A DNA stretch of 64,000 bases from contig NZ_VCPC01000001.1 of NCBI RefSeq assembly GCF_005938225.1, positions 1,239,213-1,303,212 of the forward strand. Direction: 5' to 3'. The position numbers and the translations under genes were made by a program. The notes under the pieces are model-generated. The model was not told the DNA's origin. It did not search any database and worked only from the letters and a program-made list of their open reading frames with translations. Source of the DNA: Arenibacterium halophilum. GTDB lineage: Bacteria > Pseudomonadota > Alphaproteobacteria > Rhodobacterales > Rhodobacteraceae. Below are positions 25,491 to 33,663 of this stretch, in pieces. Each line of letters begins with the position of its first letter. Position 1 is the first letter of the stretch.

Positions 25491-26936
25491 TCATCGGGCG
25501 GGCAGCTGCGCGACCAACTCGGGCTTCAGGATCTTGCCCGCGCTGTTGCGGGGCATATCCTCGACACGGAAATAGGCGACCGGGCATTTGTAGCTGGCCA
25601 GCCGCTCGGCACACCAGTTGACCAGCGCGGTATCGTCGACCGGGCCGCTGACGCTGATAAAGGCCGCAACCTCTTCGCCCAGCCGGGCCGAAGGCCAGCC
25701 GACCACCGCCGCCTCTGTCACGCCGGGATGGTCGCGCAGTACGGTCTCCACCTCGGAGGGGTGGATGTTCACACCGCCCCGGATGATGACGTCTTTCACC
25801 CGGCCGCGCAGGTGAATGTGCCCGCCCGCGTCGATGTCGGCCAGATCGCCGGGATAGAACCAGCCGTCGCGAAATGCGTCTTTCCCGGCCTCGTCGTCGC
25901 GGTAATACCCCGTCGCCACGCCGGGTCCGCGATAGCGCAGCCGCCCGACCTGCCCCGCCGCCAGCGGCGTGTGATCGTCGCCAACCACCTGCACCTCGAC
26001 TGCAAAAACCGGGCGGCCCACGGAATCGGGCGCCCGTTCGCGCGAAGCCGGGGTAGAAATCGACACGCCACCGCCTTCGGTCGAGGCGTAATATTCGATG
26101 AAGTTGCCGCAAATCCGACGGCCCAGTTCGGCACGTTCTTCCGGATCCAGCGGTGCGCCGCTGGAGATCAGTGTGCGTAGCGCCCGGGTCGGGGCCAGCA
26201 TTTCGTCGCCTTCGGCCAGCAGCTTGCGCAGCTGTGTCGGCACCAGAAACGTGCTGGTTGCCCCGGTGCGCGCCAGTTCGGCGCATAGATCCGGCGCGCG
26301 GAAGGGCGGCGGAAACAGGATCACCGTGCCGCCCGAAAACAGCACCGACATCGCAAAGGTCCGCCCACCGCCGAAATACAGCGGCGTGGCCGAGACATAG
26401 CGATCCGCCGCGTTCAGCCCGATGTTGATCCAATGCGTGCGGAACCGGCACAGCATGTGATCATGCGTGATGCACGGCCCCTTGGGCCGCCCGGTGGTGC
26501 CCGAAGACAGCGACAGCAGCAGCGGCGCATCGCCTCCGGGCGCGACTGCGGGGGCCGCAAGGCCTTCGCCCGACAGCTCGCCCACCACCACGCGCGTCTT
26601 GGCCAGCGCGGTTTCCTCGGCCTCTGCCAGAACCAGCCGGGCACCAAAATGGTCGGCCAGCCGCTCTTTCTCGCCGCTGGTCCAGCGCCAGTCCATCGGC
26701 AGCAGGATCGCGCCCAGCCGCACCACGGCGAAATTGGCGATCAGATGCTCGGGGCTGTCGCGCAGGCACACGCCCACCAGATCGCCCGCCGTGACCCCCC
26801 GCGCCACCAATGCCGCCGCCATGCCCTGCACCCGCGCGGCAAATTCAGCATGGCTAAGGCTTAGGTCTCCCGCCACCACCGCCGGGTGATCGGGGCGCGC
26901 GGCGGCGTGGATTTCCAAGGCGTCAGCAAGGTTCAT
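25491..26936 (-). CDS. AMP-dependent acyl-CoA ligase (ANL superfamily), short form
   Basis: A 481-residue adenylating enzyme: ATP loop SLSSGTTGRPKG (about 152-163), EYYASTEGGG (adenine region), DGWFYPGDLADID and RVKDVIIRGG (hinge), and NSAGKILKPEL (catalytic Lys near 472). It activates a carboxylate to an acyl-CoA. The ATG abuts the upstream amidohydrolase stop with no gap and has a GGAGGGG ribosome-binding site within that gene's end, so the pair is co-expressed from the promoter at operator site 3. Confidence 0.9.
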   Translation of the reverse strand: MNLADALEIHAAARPDHPAVVAGDLSLSHAEFAARVQGMAAALVARGVTAGDLVGVCLRDSPEHLIANFAVVRLGAILLPMDWRWTSGEKERLADHFGARLVLAEAEETALAKTRVVVGELSGEGLAAPAVAPGGDAPLLLSLSSGTTGRPKGPCITHDHMLCRFRTHWINIGLNAADRYVSATPLYFGGGRTFAMSVLFSGGTVILFPPPFRAPDLCAELARTGATSTFLVPTQLRKLLAEGDEMLAPTRALRTLISSGAPLDPEERAELGRRICGNFIEYYASTEGGGVSISTPASRERAPDSVGRPVFAVEVQVVGDDHTPLAAGQVGRLRYRGPGVATGYYRDDEAGKDAFRDGWFYPGDLADIDAGGHIHLRGRVKDVIIRGGVNIHPSEVETVLRDHPGVTEAAVVGWPSARLGEEVAAFISVSGPVDDTALVNWCAERLASYKCPVAYFRVEDMPRNSAGKILKPELVAQLPAR

Positions 26937-27812
26937 CTACCCCTCCAGCCCGTAGATGCGCAGCACGTTGTCGCGCAGGAATTTGCGGCGCGGGACGGGG
27001 CGCAGGTTCAGATCGTCGATCTCGCGCATGGTGCGCTCGAAATCCAGCACCGGGAAATCGGTGCCAAAGATCACTTTGTCCTGCCCGTAGCTGTTGATGT
27101 ATTTCACGAAGCTCTCGGGCCAGTACTTCGGGGCATGCGCATCCGACCCGATGAAGACATTGTCGTGCTTCCAGGCCATCGCGATCATCTCGTCCGTCCA
27201 CGGTATGCCGACATGAATGCCGATCAGCTTCAGCTCGGGCAGGTCACAGGCCACGGAATCCAACGTGATCGGACGGCCCACGCTGCGGCGCGGATAGGTT
27301 TTGTCATACACCATCGACTGGCCGACCTGCAGCTGGATCGGCACGTCCAACTCGATGCATTTGGCGTAGAACGGGTAGTAACGCGCGTGATCGGGGGCCA
27401 GCTCGAACCAATGCGGATACAGATGCGCGCCGATGAACCCGTCATCGCGCACCGCACTCTCCAGCGCGCGCACGCCCGCCATGCCTTCAGTCGGGTCGAT
27501 GCCCGCCAGCCCGAGAAACCGGTCGGGGTGGGCCTGCACCGCCTCGGCCACCAGCTTGTAGGGCACATGATAGCACGAGCGATGCAGGGCGGGGCCGACC
27601 TTGGCGGCAATCAGAAAGGATTTCTCGATCCCGGCGGCATCCATGCGACGCAGCATCTCGTCCAGCGAAATGCCCTCGAAGGTGGCGCGGTCCACCTTCA
27701 TCTTGCCAGTGTAGAAATCGTCGCGGTCAGGCCGCCCGGCCAAGGCCTCGTCGGTCCAGATGTTCACGACAGCGTCGATTGCGCGATAGTCCTGCTGGGA
27801 CACGGGCGGCAT
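26937..27812 (-). CDS. Amidohydrolase-2 (ACMSD-like) family protein, paralogue 2
   Basis: A 291-residue TIM-barrel paralogue of the protein at 20385-21236. Shared landmarks are GAHLYPHWFELA, LDVPIQLQVGQS, GIHVGIPW and FGTDFPV. As in paralogue 1, the first-strand HxH is missing (the segment reads DAVVNIWTD). It is the first gene of a two-gene unit with the acyl-CoA ligase. The annotated ATG at 27812 is almost touched by an AAGG sequence; a GTG three codons later (27803) has better ribosome-binding spacing, so the true start may be there. Operator site 3 lies directly upstream. Confidence 0.82.
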   Translation of the reverse strand: MPPVSQQDYRAIDAVVNIWTDEALAGRPDRDDFYTGKMKVDRATFEGISLDEMLRRMDAAGIEKSFLIAAKVGPALHRSCYHVPYKLVAEAVQAHPDRFLGLAGIDPTEGMAGVRALESAVRDDGFIGAHLYPHWFELAPDHARYYPFYAKCIELDVPIQLQVGQSMVYDKTYPRRSVGRPITLDSVACDLPELKLIGIHVGIPWTDEMIAMAWKHDNVFIGSDAHAPKYWPESFVKYINSYGQDKVIFGTDFPVLDFERTMREIDDLNLRPVPRRKFLRDNVLRIYGLEG

Positions 27813-27819
27813 CCTTATT

Positions 27820-27837
27820 TGATATAATGTTATAGCA
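27820..27837 (-). promoter_or_regulatory. Operator site 3 of the HutC/GntR regulon (upstream of amidohydrolase 2)
   Basis: TGATATA-ATGT-TATAGCA, 7-4-7 with one mismatch. The symmetry extends 5 bp further on both sides (TTATT ... AATAA, 27815-27842). On the minus strand it contains TATAAC, suited to a -10 element. It is the third member of the shared operator set. Confidence 0.65.
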
Positions 27838-27899
27838 AATAAGCATACGATGTCGGGGCGAGCAAGGAAAATTCCGTGCGCGGCGCGGCAAACGCAAAC

Positions 27900-27922
27900 G
27901 GCCGCCCCATTTTAGGGCGGCC
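27900..27922 (-). terminator. Terminator-like hairpin after the asparaginase gene
   Basis: GGCCGCCC / GGGCGGCC, a perfect 8-bp stem with a 7-nt loop, 33 nt past the asparaginase stop. Downstream on the minus strand the sequence is moderately T-rich (GTTTGCGTTTG). It separates the 28-39 kb operon from the GntR-controlled locus. Confidence 0.6.
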
Positions 27923-27954
27923 GGCAAGGCGCTGTGCATCTGGCGAACCGAGGG

Positions 27955-28938
27955 TCAGCCGCCGTAACCTGCGAACACCGTTCGAATTTCATCCATATCC
28001 GCGCCCTTGCCGATCAGGATCGACAACAGCAGCCGCGCCTTTACCGCTGAAAGCGTCCCGGCCAGAACACAGCCCACCCCAACCAGCGTGGTGCCCCCCG
28101 AATCGCGGCCATAAACCGGCTCGGTCCGGCCCTCGGCGCAGCGCGAGGCGATGACCACGGGAATGCCCGCGCCGATCAGCCGTTCGGCCGCATCCGCAAA
28201 GCCCTTGGGCGCATTGCCCCGGCCAAAGGCCGAAATCACCACGCCCGCGGCGCCGTTCTCGCGGCAATAGTCCAGAAACCCCGGGCGCGAGCCCAGCCCC
28301 AGCGCCATCAGTTCCACCGTTTCATCCAGACGCGGCGTCGACAGCTGCACCCGTTCCGCCGGATGCCGATAGACCAGCACCCGCGCGCCATCGACTTCGC
28401 CCAGCTTGCCCAATCCGGGTGAACGGAAGGTATCGACGCGCGAGGTATGCACCTTGGATACGTCGCGCGCGGCGTGGATTTCACCCTCGAACAGGATCAC
28501 CGCGCCAAGCCCGCGCAAGGCAGGCGCGGCAGCACAGCGCAGCGCATCCGACAGGTTGCGCGGCCCGTCGGTGTCGGGTTGCCCTGCGTGCCGCTGCGCG
28601 CCGGTGAAGACCACGGGCTTGTCGCTGGCAACCAGCAGGTCGGCCAGAAACGCCGTTTCCTCCATCGTGTCGGTGCCGTGGGTCACCACCACGCCATCGA
28701 CATCCGGGTCGGCCAGAACCTCGGAGATGCGCACGCAAAGGCGGTACACCGTGTCCAGATCCAGTGCATAGCTGCCGACCGCCTGAAAATTCTCGACGTC
28801 GACGGTGATCCCCTCGGGGCGGTCGTGCAGGCTGTCCAGCAGCCGGTCGCCGGCCAGACCGGCGTTGACCGGGCCTCCGGCGCTGTCTTCGACCGATGCG
28901 ATGGTGCCGCCGGTGGCGATCAGGGTTACCTTGCTCAT
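27955..28938 (-). CDS. L-asparaginase (type I/II, Ntn-independent)
   Basis: A 327-residue asparaginase. The N-terminal catalytic Thr motif is TGGTIAS (about 9-15), and the second catalytic segment THGTDTMEET is near residue 85-95. There is no signal peptide, so it is cytoplasmic. It hydrolyses a side-chain amide (Asn, Gln or a half-amide analogue) to acid plus ammonia. It is the last gene of the long ABC-transporter operon, 4 bp after the binding-protein-like gene, so its true substrate may be the amide imported or produced there. Confidence 0.92.
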   Translation of the reverse strand: MSKVTLIATGGTIASVEDSAGGPVNAGLAGDRLLDSLHDRPEGITVDVENFQAVGSYALDLDTVYRLCVRISEVLADPDVDGVVVTHGTDTMEETAFLADLLVASDKPVVFTGAQRHAGQPDTDGPRNLSDALRCAAAPALRGLGAVILFEGEIHAARDVSKVHTSRVDTFRSPGLGKLGEVDGARVLVYRHPAERVQLSTPRLDETVELMALGLGSRPGFLDYCRENGAAGVVISAFGRGNAPKGFADAAERLIGAGIPVVIASRCAEGRTEPVYGRDSGGTTLVGVGCVLAGTLSAVKARLLLSILIGKGADMDEIRTVFAGYGG

Positions 28939-28942
28939 GTCC

Positions 28943-30145
28943 TCAACCTGTCTTGCGGGTGCGTGCCCATTTCTGTTCGGCGGCCGCGATCAGCTCGTTC
29001 CAGCGGCGCACCAGAAAGTTATGTTCATCCATCGTGCTGTTCCAGACGGCAACGTGGTTTGACCGGGCCCGATACGACCCGCCCGAGCGGACCTCGCCGG
29101 GCCGGATCGCCAGTTTGCCGTTCGGGTCGGGCAGCGCGCGGGCGGCGGGGCGGCCATCGTACCAGTATTCCCATTCGTCCGGGTCCAGGTGGTCGCGCAC
29201 CCGGTCGGGCACCGACATATAGTATCCCTGCCGCGCCATGCAGGCGCCGGCCCAGCCGTCCAGGAACCAATTCAGCCAGGCATAGGCCATATCCAGCCGC
29301 CGGTCCGACAGCTTGCGCGACAGGCACATGCCGCCATGCCACGCGCGGTACCCTTCGACCGGAATTGCCTGCCGCACCTTCAGCCCCATCGCCTTCATCT
29401 GAACGACCGAGGGCGACCAGATCGAGGATATGCACAGCTCTCCCGAAGCGAACCGCAGCGCCGGTTCGGACGCCCGCCGCCAGAATGGCGCAAGGTGGCC
29501 CGATTGCACGAGCTCGATCCCGTGCTGATACATCTCTTCAATCTCGGCCACGCTCATGCTGCCAAGGTTGGCCACCTTCATGCGCCCGTCGGCAACCAGC
29601 GCCATCGTCAGGTCGAATGCCCCGATCGCCGGTTCATCCACCAAGGCCACCCGCCCCTGCCAGCGCGGGTCCAGCAGCTCGGCCCAACTGGTCACGTCGC
29701 GGTCGACATCGACGCCCGACACCTCGCTGTTGATGGCAAAGCTGTCAAAGTTGTGCACCGTGGGCAGCATCGAAATCCGCGCGGTGGGATTGGCCGACAG
29801 CGAACCGTCGGGCTGCACGTACAGCCGCGTCGCCGGGGCGTCGCCCAGCCCGCGATGCGCACCGTTGCCCAAGCCGGGGCTGCGCGCCAGTTCGCTCATC
29901 TCGTCCCATGCGCTGATGCGGGCGGTGTCGATGGGCTGTACCGCGCGCCAATGCCAGACAATATCAAGGTTGTGAAAGCACTGGTCGTAGACATCGTAGC
30001 TGTCGGGCGACATGGCCGCCGTGCGCTGCGCGGTCACGAAATCCTGCTCCATGAATTCCAGCGGGAAGCCCAGCTCGCGCTCGGCCCGGTCCTTCAGCAA
30101 CCGCCACGGCAGGATTTCCGTGCAAAGAACGCGCAGCGGCTCCAT
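28943..30145 (-). CDS. ABC binding-protein paralogue without a signal peptide
   Basis: A 400-residue protein with the PotD-type extracellular solute-binding fold but no export signal: the sequence begins directly with the first strand of the mature fold (LRVLCTEILPW). Its C-terminal region is clearly homologous to the Tat-exported protein at 33664-34890 (both have GYY..., a W-Y-x-G-x-P block, G-x-x-R-x-GGS and VAxW). The ATG overlaps the stop of the G3E GTPase by one base, so no upstream signal sequence can have been missed. It may act as a cytoplasmic ligand sensor or buffer, or as a partner of the GTPase. Function is unknown. Confidence 0.78.
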   Translation of the reverse strand: MEPLRVLCTEILPWRLLKDRAERELGFPLEFMEQDFVTAQRTAAMSPDSYDVYDQCFHNLDIVWHWRAVQPIDTARISAWDEMSELARSPGLGNGAHRGLGDAPATRLYVQPDGSLSANPTARISMLPTVHNFDSFAINSEVSGVDVDRDVTSWAELLDPRWQGRVALVDEPAIGAFDLTMALVADGRMKVANLGSMSVAEIEEMYQHGIELVQSGHLAPFWRRASEPALRFASGELCISSIWSPSVVQMKAMGLKVRQAIPVEGYRAWHGGMCLSRKLSDRRLDMAYAWLNWFLDGWAGACMARQGYYMSVPDRVRDHLDPDEWEYWYDGRPAARALPDPNGKLAIRPGEVRSGGSYRARSNHVAVWNSTMDEHNFLVRRWNELIAAAEQKWARTRKTG

Positions 30146-31179
30146 CAGGCGGCACGCTCGGCGGCGGGCAGCCGCATGAAGGCATGGAACGACCGCCGGA
30201 TCATCGCCGGGTCCAGCCCTTCGAGGATGAAGACCAGCCGCGACTGGCGCGGGCCTGCGGGCCAGTGCTGCATATGCACCGGCGCATGCACCAGATGCTG
30301 CACGCCGTGAATGGCGACGGGACGATCTTCGCCCGCGATGTCGAGTATGCCTTTGACACGGAAGATCTTGTCGCCGTAGCGGTGCAGCAGAAGCGTCAGC
30401 CAGATGCCGAAATCGGTCCAGTCCACGGGGCGGTCTATGACAAGCGAAAATGTCACCACGCCCAGCGTTTCGTCGTGGTGATGCGCGTGGTGGTGGTGAT
30501 GCCCGTGCCCGTGGTCATGATCATGGTCGTGATCTTCGTGGTCGCAATCCGGCCCGCACGCCTCTTCCGGCACCAGCGTGGCGTGATCCTCCAGCCCGCC
30601 GATGATCTCGGCAACCCCTTCGGCCGAGGTGACAACCCGCGCGGCAGGATTCACCCGCGACAGCGCGGCGCGCAGCGGGGCGATCTGCTCGGGCGCGGCC
30701 AGATCGGTCTTGGTCAGCACGATGCGGTCGGCGGCGGCAATCTGGCGCACGGCCTCGGCCCGGTATTCCAGCTGTTGCGCGGCATTCACCGCGTCCACGG
30801 TGGTCAGCACGCCGCCGCTGTCGAAATGGCTGCGCAGCACCGGATGGGCGCGCAGGGTCTGCAACACGGGGTAGGGATCGGCCAGCCCGGTGGTTTCGAT
30901 CACCACGCGGTCAAACGCGATCTCGCCCCGGCTGCGCAGACTGTTCAGGTTCTGAAGCGCGTCGGCCACCTCTCCGCGCACGGTGCAGCAGATGCAGCCC
31001 GATTTCATCAGCATCACGTTGTCGTCGATACGATCCAGCAGGTGATGGTCCAGCCCCACCTCGCCGAATTCGTTGATCAGCACCGCCGCCCGCGCCATCG
31101 CAGGATCGGTCAGCAGCCGTTGCAGCAGCGTGGTCTTGCCAGACCCCAGAAACCCCGTAAGCAAGATGACCGGAGTCAT
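30145..31179 (-). CDS. G3E GTPase (CobW/COG0523 type) with His-rich metal-binding segment
   Basis: A 344-residue P-loop GTPase: Walker A GFLGSGKTTLL (9-19), the CxCC motif CICC (62-65) typical of COG0523 metal chaperones, Walker B-like ETTGLADP, and the TKTD base-recognition motif (156-159). Residues 211-236 are a His/Asp/Glu-rich metal-binding tract. The C-terminal CobW_C domain follows. The start at 31179 is fixed by a 4-base overlap with the small Cys protein gene. Such GTPases deliver Zn, Co or Fe to target enzymes; the imidase-like deacetylase two genes upstream (in transcription order) is a plausible client. Confidence 0.9.
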   Translation of the reverse strand: MTPVILLTGFLGSGKTTLLQRLLTDPAMARAAVLINEFGEVGLDHHLLDRIDDNVMLMKSGCICCTVRGEVADALQNLNSLRSRGEIAFDRVVIETTGLADPYPVLQTLRAHPVLRSHFDSGGVLTTVDAVNAAQQLEYRAEAVRQIAAADRIVLTKTDLAAPEQIAPLRAALSRVNPAARVVTSAEGVAEIIGGLEDHATLVPEEACGPDCDHEDHDHDHDHGHGHHHHHAHHHDETLGVVTFSLVIDRPVDWTDFGIWLTLLLHRYGDKIFRVKGILDIAGEDRPVAIHGVQHLVHAPVHMQHWPAGPRQSRLVFILEGLDPAMIRRSFHAFMRLPAAERAA

Positions 31180-31499
31180 TGCCGCTCCATCCAGTTGATC
31201 ATGTCCTCGTCCAGCGGGTCGAACCCGCGCGGCGCCAGCGCCTCGGCCTCGGGCCACAGGTGCAACAGCGCGTCGAACACGGTCGAGGCCCCGGTCGGGC
31301 TTGACACGACGTAACTCATGCCCTGCCATTCCGACAGTTTCAACCGGCGATAGTTCAGAACGCGGTTGGCGGCGGCCATGCGGCGGGCGGTTTCGGCGCG
31401 CCGGGCCTGCCGGTCGGTGTTGCGGCTGTAGACGCCCGGGCGCTCAACCGCATTGGTCCAGTGATCGTCGCATCCAAGAATACCGCAAAGCGAACACAT
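31176..31499 (-). CDS. Small uncharacterised protein with CxxC motif
   Basis: A 107-residue soluble protein that I do not recognise as a characterised family. It starts MCSLCGILG, with a CxxC pair at residues 2 and 5 and a following Asp/His-rich DDHW segment that could bind metal. The middle is Arg/Ala-rich and helical; the C-terminus is acidic (DPLDEDMINWMERQ). The start at 31499 has an ideal GGAGG site 8 nt upstream; a longer in-frame start would lack one. The gene overlaps the G3E GTPase by 4 bases, which suggests a joint role in metal handling or enzyme maturation. Confidence 0.75.
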   Translation of the reverse strand: MCSLCGILGCDDHWTNAVERPGVYSRNTDRQARRAETARRMAAANRVLNYRRLKLSEWQGMSYVVSSPTGASTVFDALLHLWPEAEALAPRGFDPLDEDMINWMERQ

Positions 31500-31560
31500 G
31501 GCGTGCCTCCGTAAGTGGCAGGACCCGCAATCGCACGGATCCTGCAAAGTTTGGCCCGCT

Positions 31561-32439
31561 TTAGCCGCGCGGGAAGCGTTTGTCGAAGTCGTCGGCCATT
31601 TCGTTCATGGTGACGAAGCGCACGCCGTCCTTCGACTTGATGTAGTCGATCAGCCGCTCCAGCATCAGCAGAACCTGCGGACGGCCCGACACGTCGGGGT
31701 GGATGGTGATCGGGAACACGGCGTAATCCATGTTCTCATAGACCCAGTCGAACTGGTCCTTCCACATCTGTTCGATGTCGCGCGGATTGACGAAGCCGTG
31801 GCTGTTGGGCGACTTCTTGATGAACATCATCGGCGGCAGATCGTCCAGATACCAGTTGGCCGGGATCTCGATCAGGTCGGTTTCCTCGCCCCGCTCCAGC
31901 GGCTTCATCCAGTCGGCGGGCTTGCCGGAATAGTCGATCTTGGTCCACTTGTCGCCAACGCGCACGCGGTAGGGCGTGAAATCGTTGTGCATCAGCGAAT
32001 GGTCGTACTTGATACCCTTTTTCAGCAGCAGTTCGTTGGTGACATTGGAAAATTCCCACCACGGCGCCACATAGCCCGTCGGCCGCTTGCCCGAGATCTC
32101 GGTGATCAGGTCGATACACTTGTCGAGCACTTCCTCTTCCTGCTCGGGTGTCATCGCGATCGGGTTTTCGTGGCTATAGCCGTGAATGCCGATCTCGTGC
32201 CCGCGCGCGGCGACGTCCTTCATCTGCTCGGGGAAGGTTTCGGCCGAGTGGCCGGGGATGAACCATGTGGTTTTCAACCCGGTCTTGTCGAACAGGTCCA
32301 GCAGGCGGGGCGAGCCGACTTCGCCGGCAAACATCCCGCGCGAGATGTCGTCGGGGCTGTCTTCACCGCCGTAGGACCCAAGCCAGCCTGCAACCGCGTC
32401 GACGTCGATCCCGAAGCCGACAAGAATTTCCTTGGTCAT
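31561..32439 (-). CDS. Polysaccharide deacetylase-fold hydrolase, PgdA/cyclic-imidase subfamily
   Basis: A 292-residue NodB-fold protein. The metal Asp pair ([16 protein letters not shown]), the HGYSHENP motif that supplies the metal His residues, and YVAPWWEFS closely resemble Helicobacter HP0310 (PgdA) and bacterial cyclic imidases as I recall them. Members of this group include allantoinase PuuE and imidases that open cyclic imides to half-amides. There is no signal peptide, which fits an intracellular cyclic-amide hydrolase better than a peptidoglycan deacetylase. The start at 32439 has an AGAGGAG site. It lies in the ABC operon, directly after one ATPase gene and before the Cys-protein/G3E pair. 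Confidence 0.85.
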   Translation of the reverse strand: MTKEILVGFGIDVDAVAGWLGSYGGEDSPDDISRGMFAGEVGSPRLLDLFDKTGLKTTWFIPGHSAETFPEQMKDVAARGHEIGIHGYSHENPIAMTPEQEEEVLDKCIDLITEISGKRPTGYVAPWWEFSNVTNELLLKKGIKYDHSLMHNDFTPYRVRVGDKWTKIDYSGKPADWMKPLERGEETDLIEIPANWYLDDLPPMMFIKKSPNSHGFVNPRDIEQMWKDQFDWVYENMDYAVFPITIHPDVSGRPQVLLMLERLIDYIKSKDGVRFVTMNEMADDFDKRFPRG

Positions 32440-32500
32440 CTGTTTACTCCTCTTGGTGGTTTGCTGGGCCAAGGGGCGCCTGGCCCCCGGCCCGCGTCGT

Positions 32501-33568
32501 TTATGAATGGATCAGGGTGACCGAAACGGGATCGACCCCAAGCGTGATCGGGGCACCGGGCACCAGCGCCTGCGCGGCATCGGTATCGGCGTGGGTTTCC
32601 ACCTCGATCTCGCGCTGGTCGGCCAGCCGCACGCGGATATGCCCGACAGAGCCGATCAGGCTCTTGTTCGTCACCGTCCCGTCAAAGCGCAGTTCTCCGG
32701 GGGCGCCTGCGGGGGTGATGCGGAAGGCTTCGGCCGGGATCACCGCCATATCGGCATCCGCAGGCCCATGCCCCCGGATCACGCCCAGCGGCGTGTTCAG
32801 CTGGGCCAGACCCGTGGCATCGCCCGGTTGAGGCGTACCCTTGATTATGGTGTTCGAGCCGATGAATTCCGCCACGAAAGGCGAGGCCGGGCGGCGGTAC
32901 AGTTCTTTGGGGTGGGAAATCTGTTCCACGATCCCGTTCGACATCACCACCACGCGGTCCGACAGGCCCAGCGCCTCGCTTTGGGCGTGGGTCACGAAGA
33001 CAAAGGTGATGCCCAGCTCGCGTTGCAGCAGTTTCAGCTCGTTCTGGATGATGCGGCGCAGGTTGGCATCCAGCGCGCCAAGCGGTTCGTCCAGCAGCAG
33101 AATTTCGGGTTCGACCACAAGGCCGCGCGCAAGGGCGATGCGCTGACGCTGCCCGCCCGACAGGCGGTCGGCGCGGCGGTCGGCAAATTCGGTCAGGTCG
33201 AACATGTCAAGGATGCGGTCAACCTTGCTGTCCTTCTCGGCCTTGGCCATGCCCTTGATATCAAGGCCAAAGGCGATGTTCTGGCGCACCGTCATGTGCG
33301 GGAACAGCGCGTAGTTCTGGAAAATCATCGAGGTCGGGCGCTTTTCCGGCGGGATCGTCGACACGTCGCGCCCCTGGATCAGGATTTGCCCGTTGGTGAT
33401 GTCCTCGAACCCGGCGATCATGCGCAGCGTGGTCGATTTCCCACAGCCCGACGGGCCAAGGAAGGCGACGAATTCGCCTTTTTCGACCTTCAGGTCGAAA
33501 TCCGAAACGGCGACGGTGCCGTCGGGATAGGTCTTGCCAACCTGAATGAGTTCAAGATCGTGGGCCAT
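32501..33568 (-). CDS. ABC transporter ATPase, PotA-like (with switch histidine)
   Basis: A 355-residue ATPase with a C-terminal OB/TOBE regulatory domain (about 240-355). Motifs are Walker [10 protein letters not shown] (38-46), Q84, signature LSGGQ (136-140), Walker B with Asp160 and Glu161, and switch His194 (VTHAQSEAL). The start at 33568 is preceded by AGGAGGGC. It is one of two PotA-like ATPases in the same operon; the other (38172-39242) lacks the switch His. It follows the Tat-exported binding-protein gene. Confidence 0.92.
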   Translation of the reverse strand: MAHDLELIQVGKTYPDGTVAVSDFDLKVEKGEFVAFLGPSGCGKSTTLRMIAGFEDITNGQILIQGRDVSTIPPEKRPTSMIFQNYALFPHMTVRQNIAFGLDIKGMAKAEKDSKVDRILDMFDLTEFADRRADRLSGGQRQRIALARGLVVEPEILLLDEPLGALDANLRRIIQNELKLLQRELGITFVFVTHAQSEALGLSDRVVVMSNGIVEQISHPKELYRRPASPFVAEFIGSNTIIKGTPQPGDATGLAQLNTPLGVIRGHGPADADMAVIPAEAFRITPAGAPGELRFDGTVTNKSLIGSVGHIRVRLADQREIEVETHADTDAAQALVPGAPITLGVDPVSVTLIHS

Positions 33569-33663
33569 GCGCCCTCCTGGGGTTCGGAAGTCTTGGTTGT
33601 TTGCCCGTGGGCAGGGGGTGGTCCGGACGCGAGGGGGAGAAACCCGCGCCCGAGCCGTTGCCA

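Noticed and set aside
30470-30545. His/Asp codon-rich tract as a possible sequencing artefact
   Set aside because: It stays in frame inside the G3E GTPase, and such metal-binding tracts are typical of COG0523 proteins.
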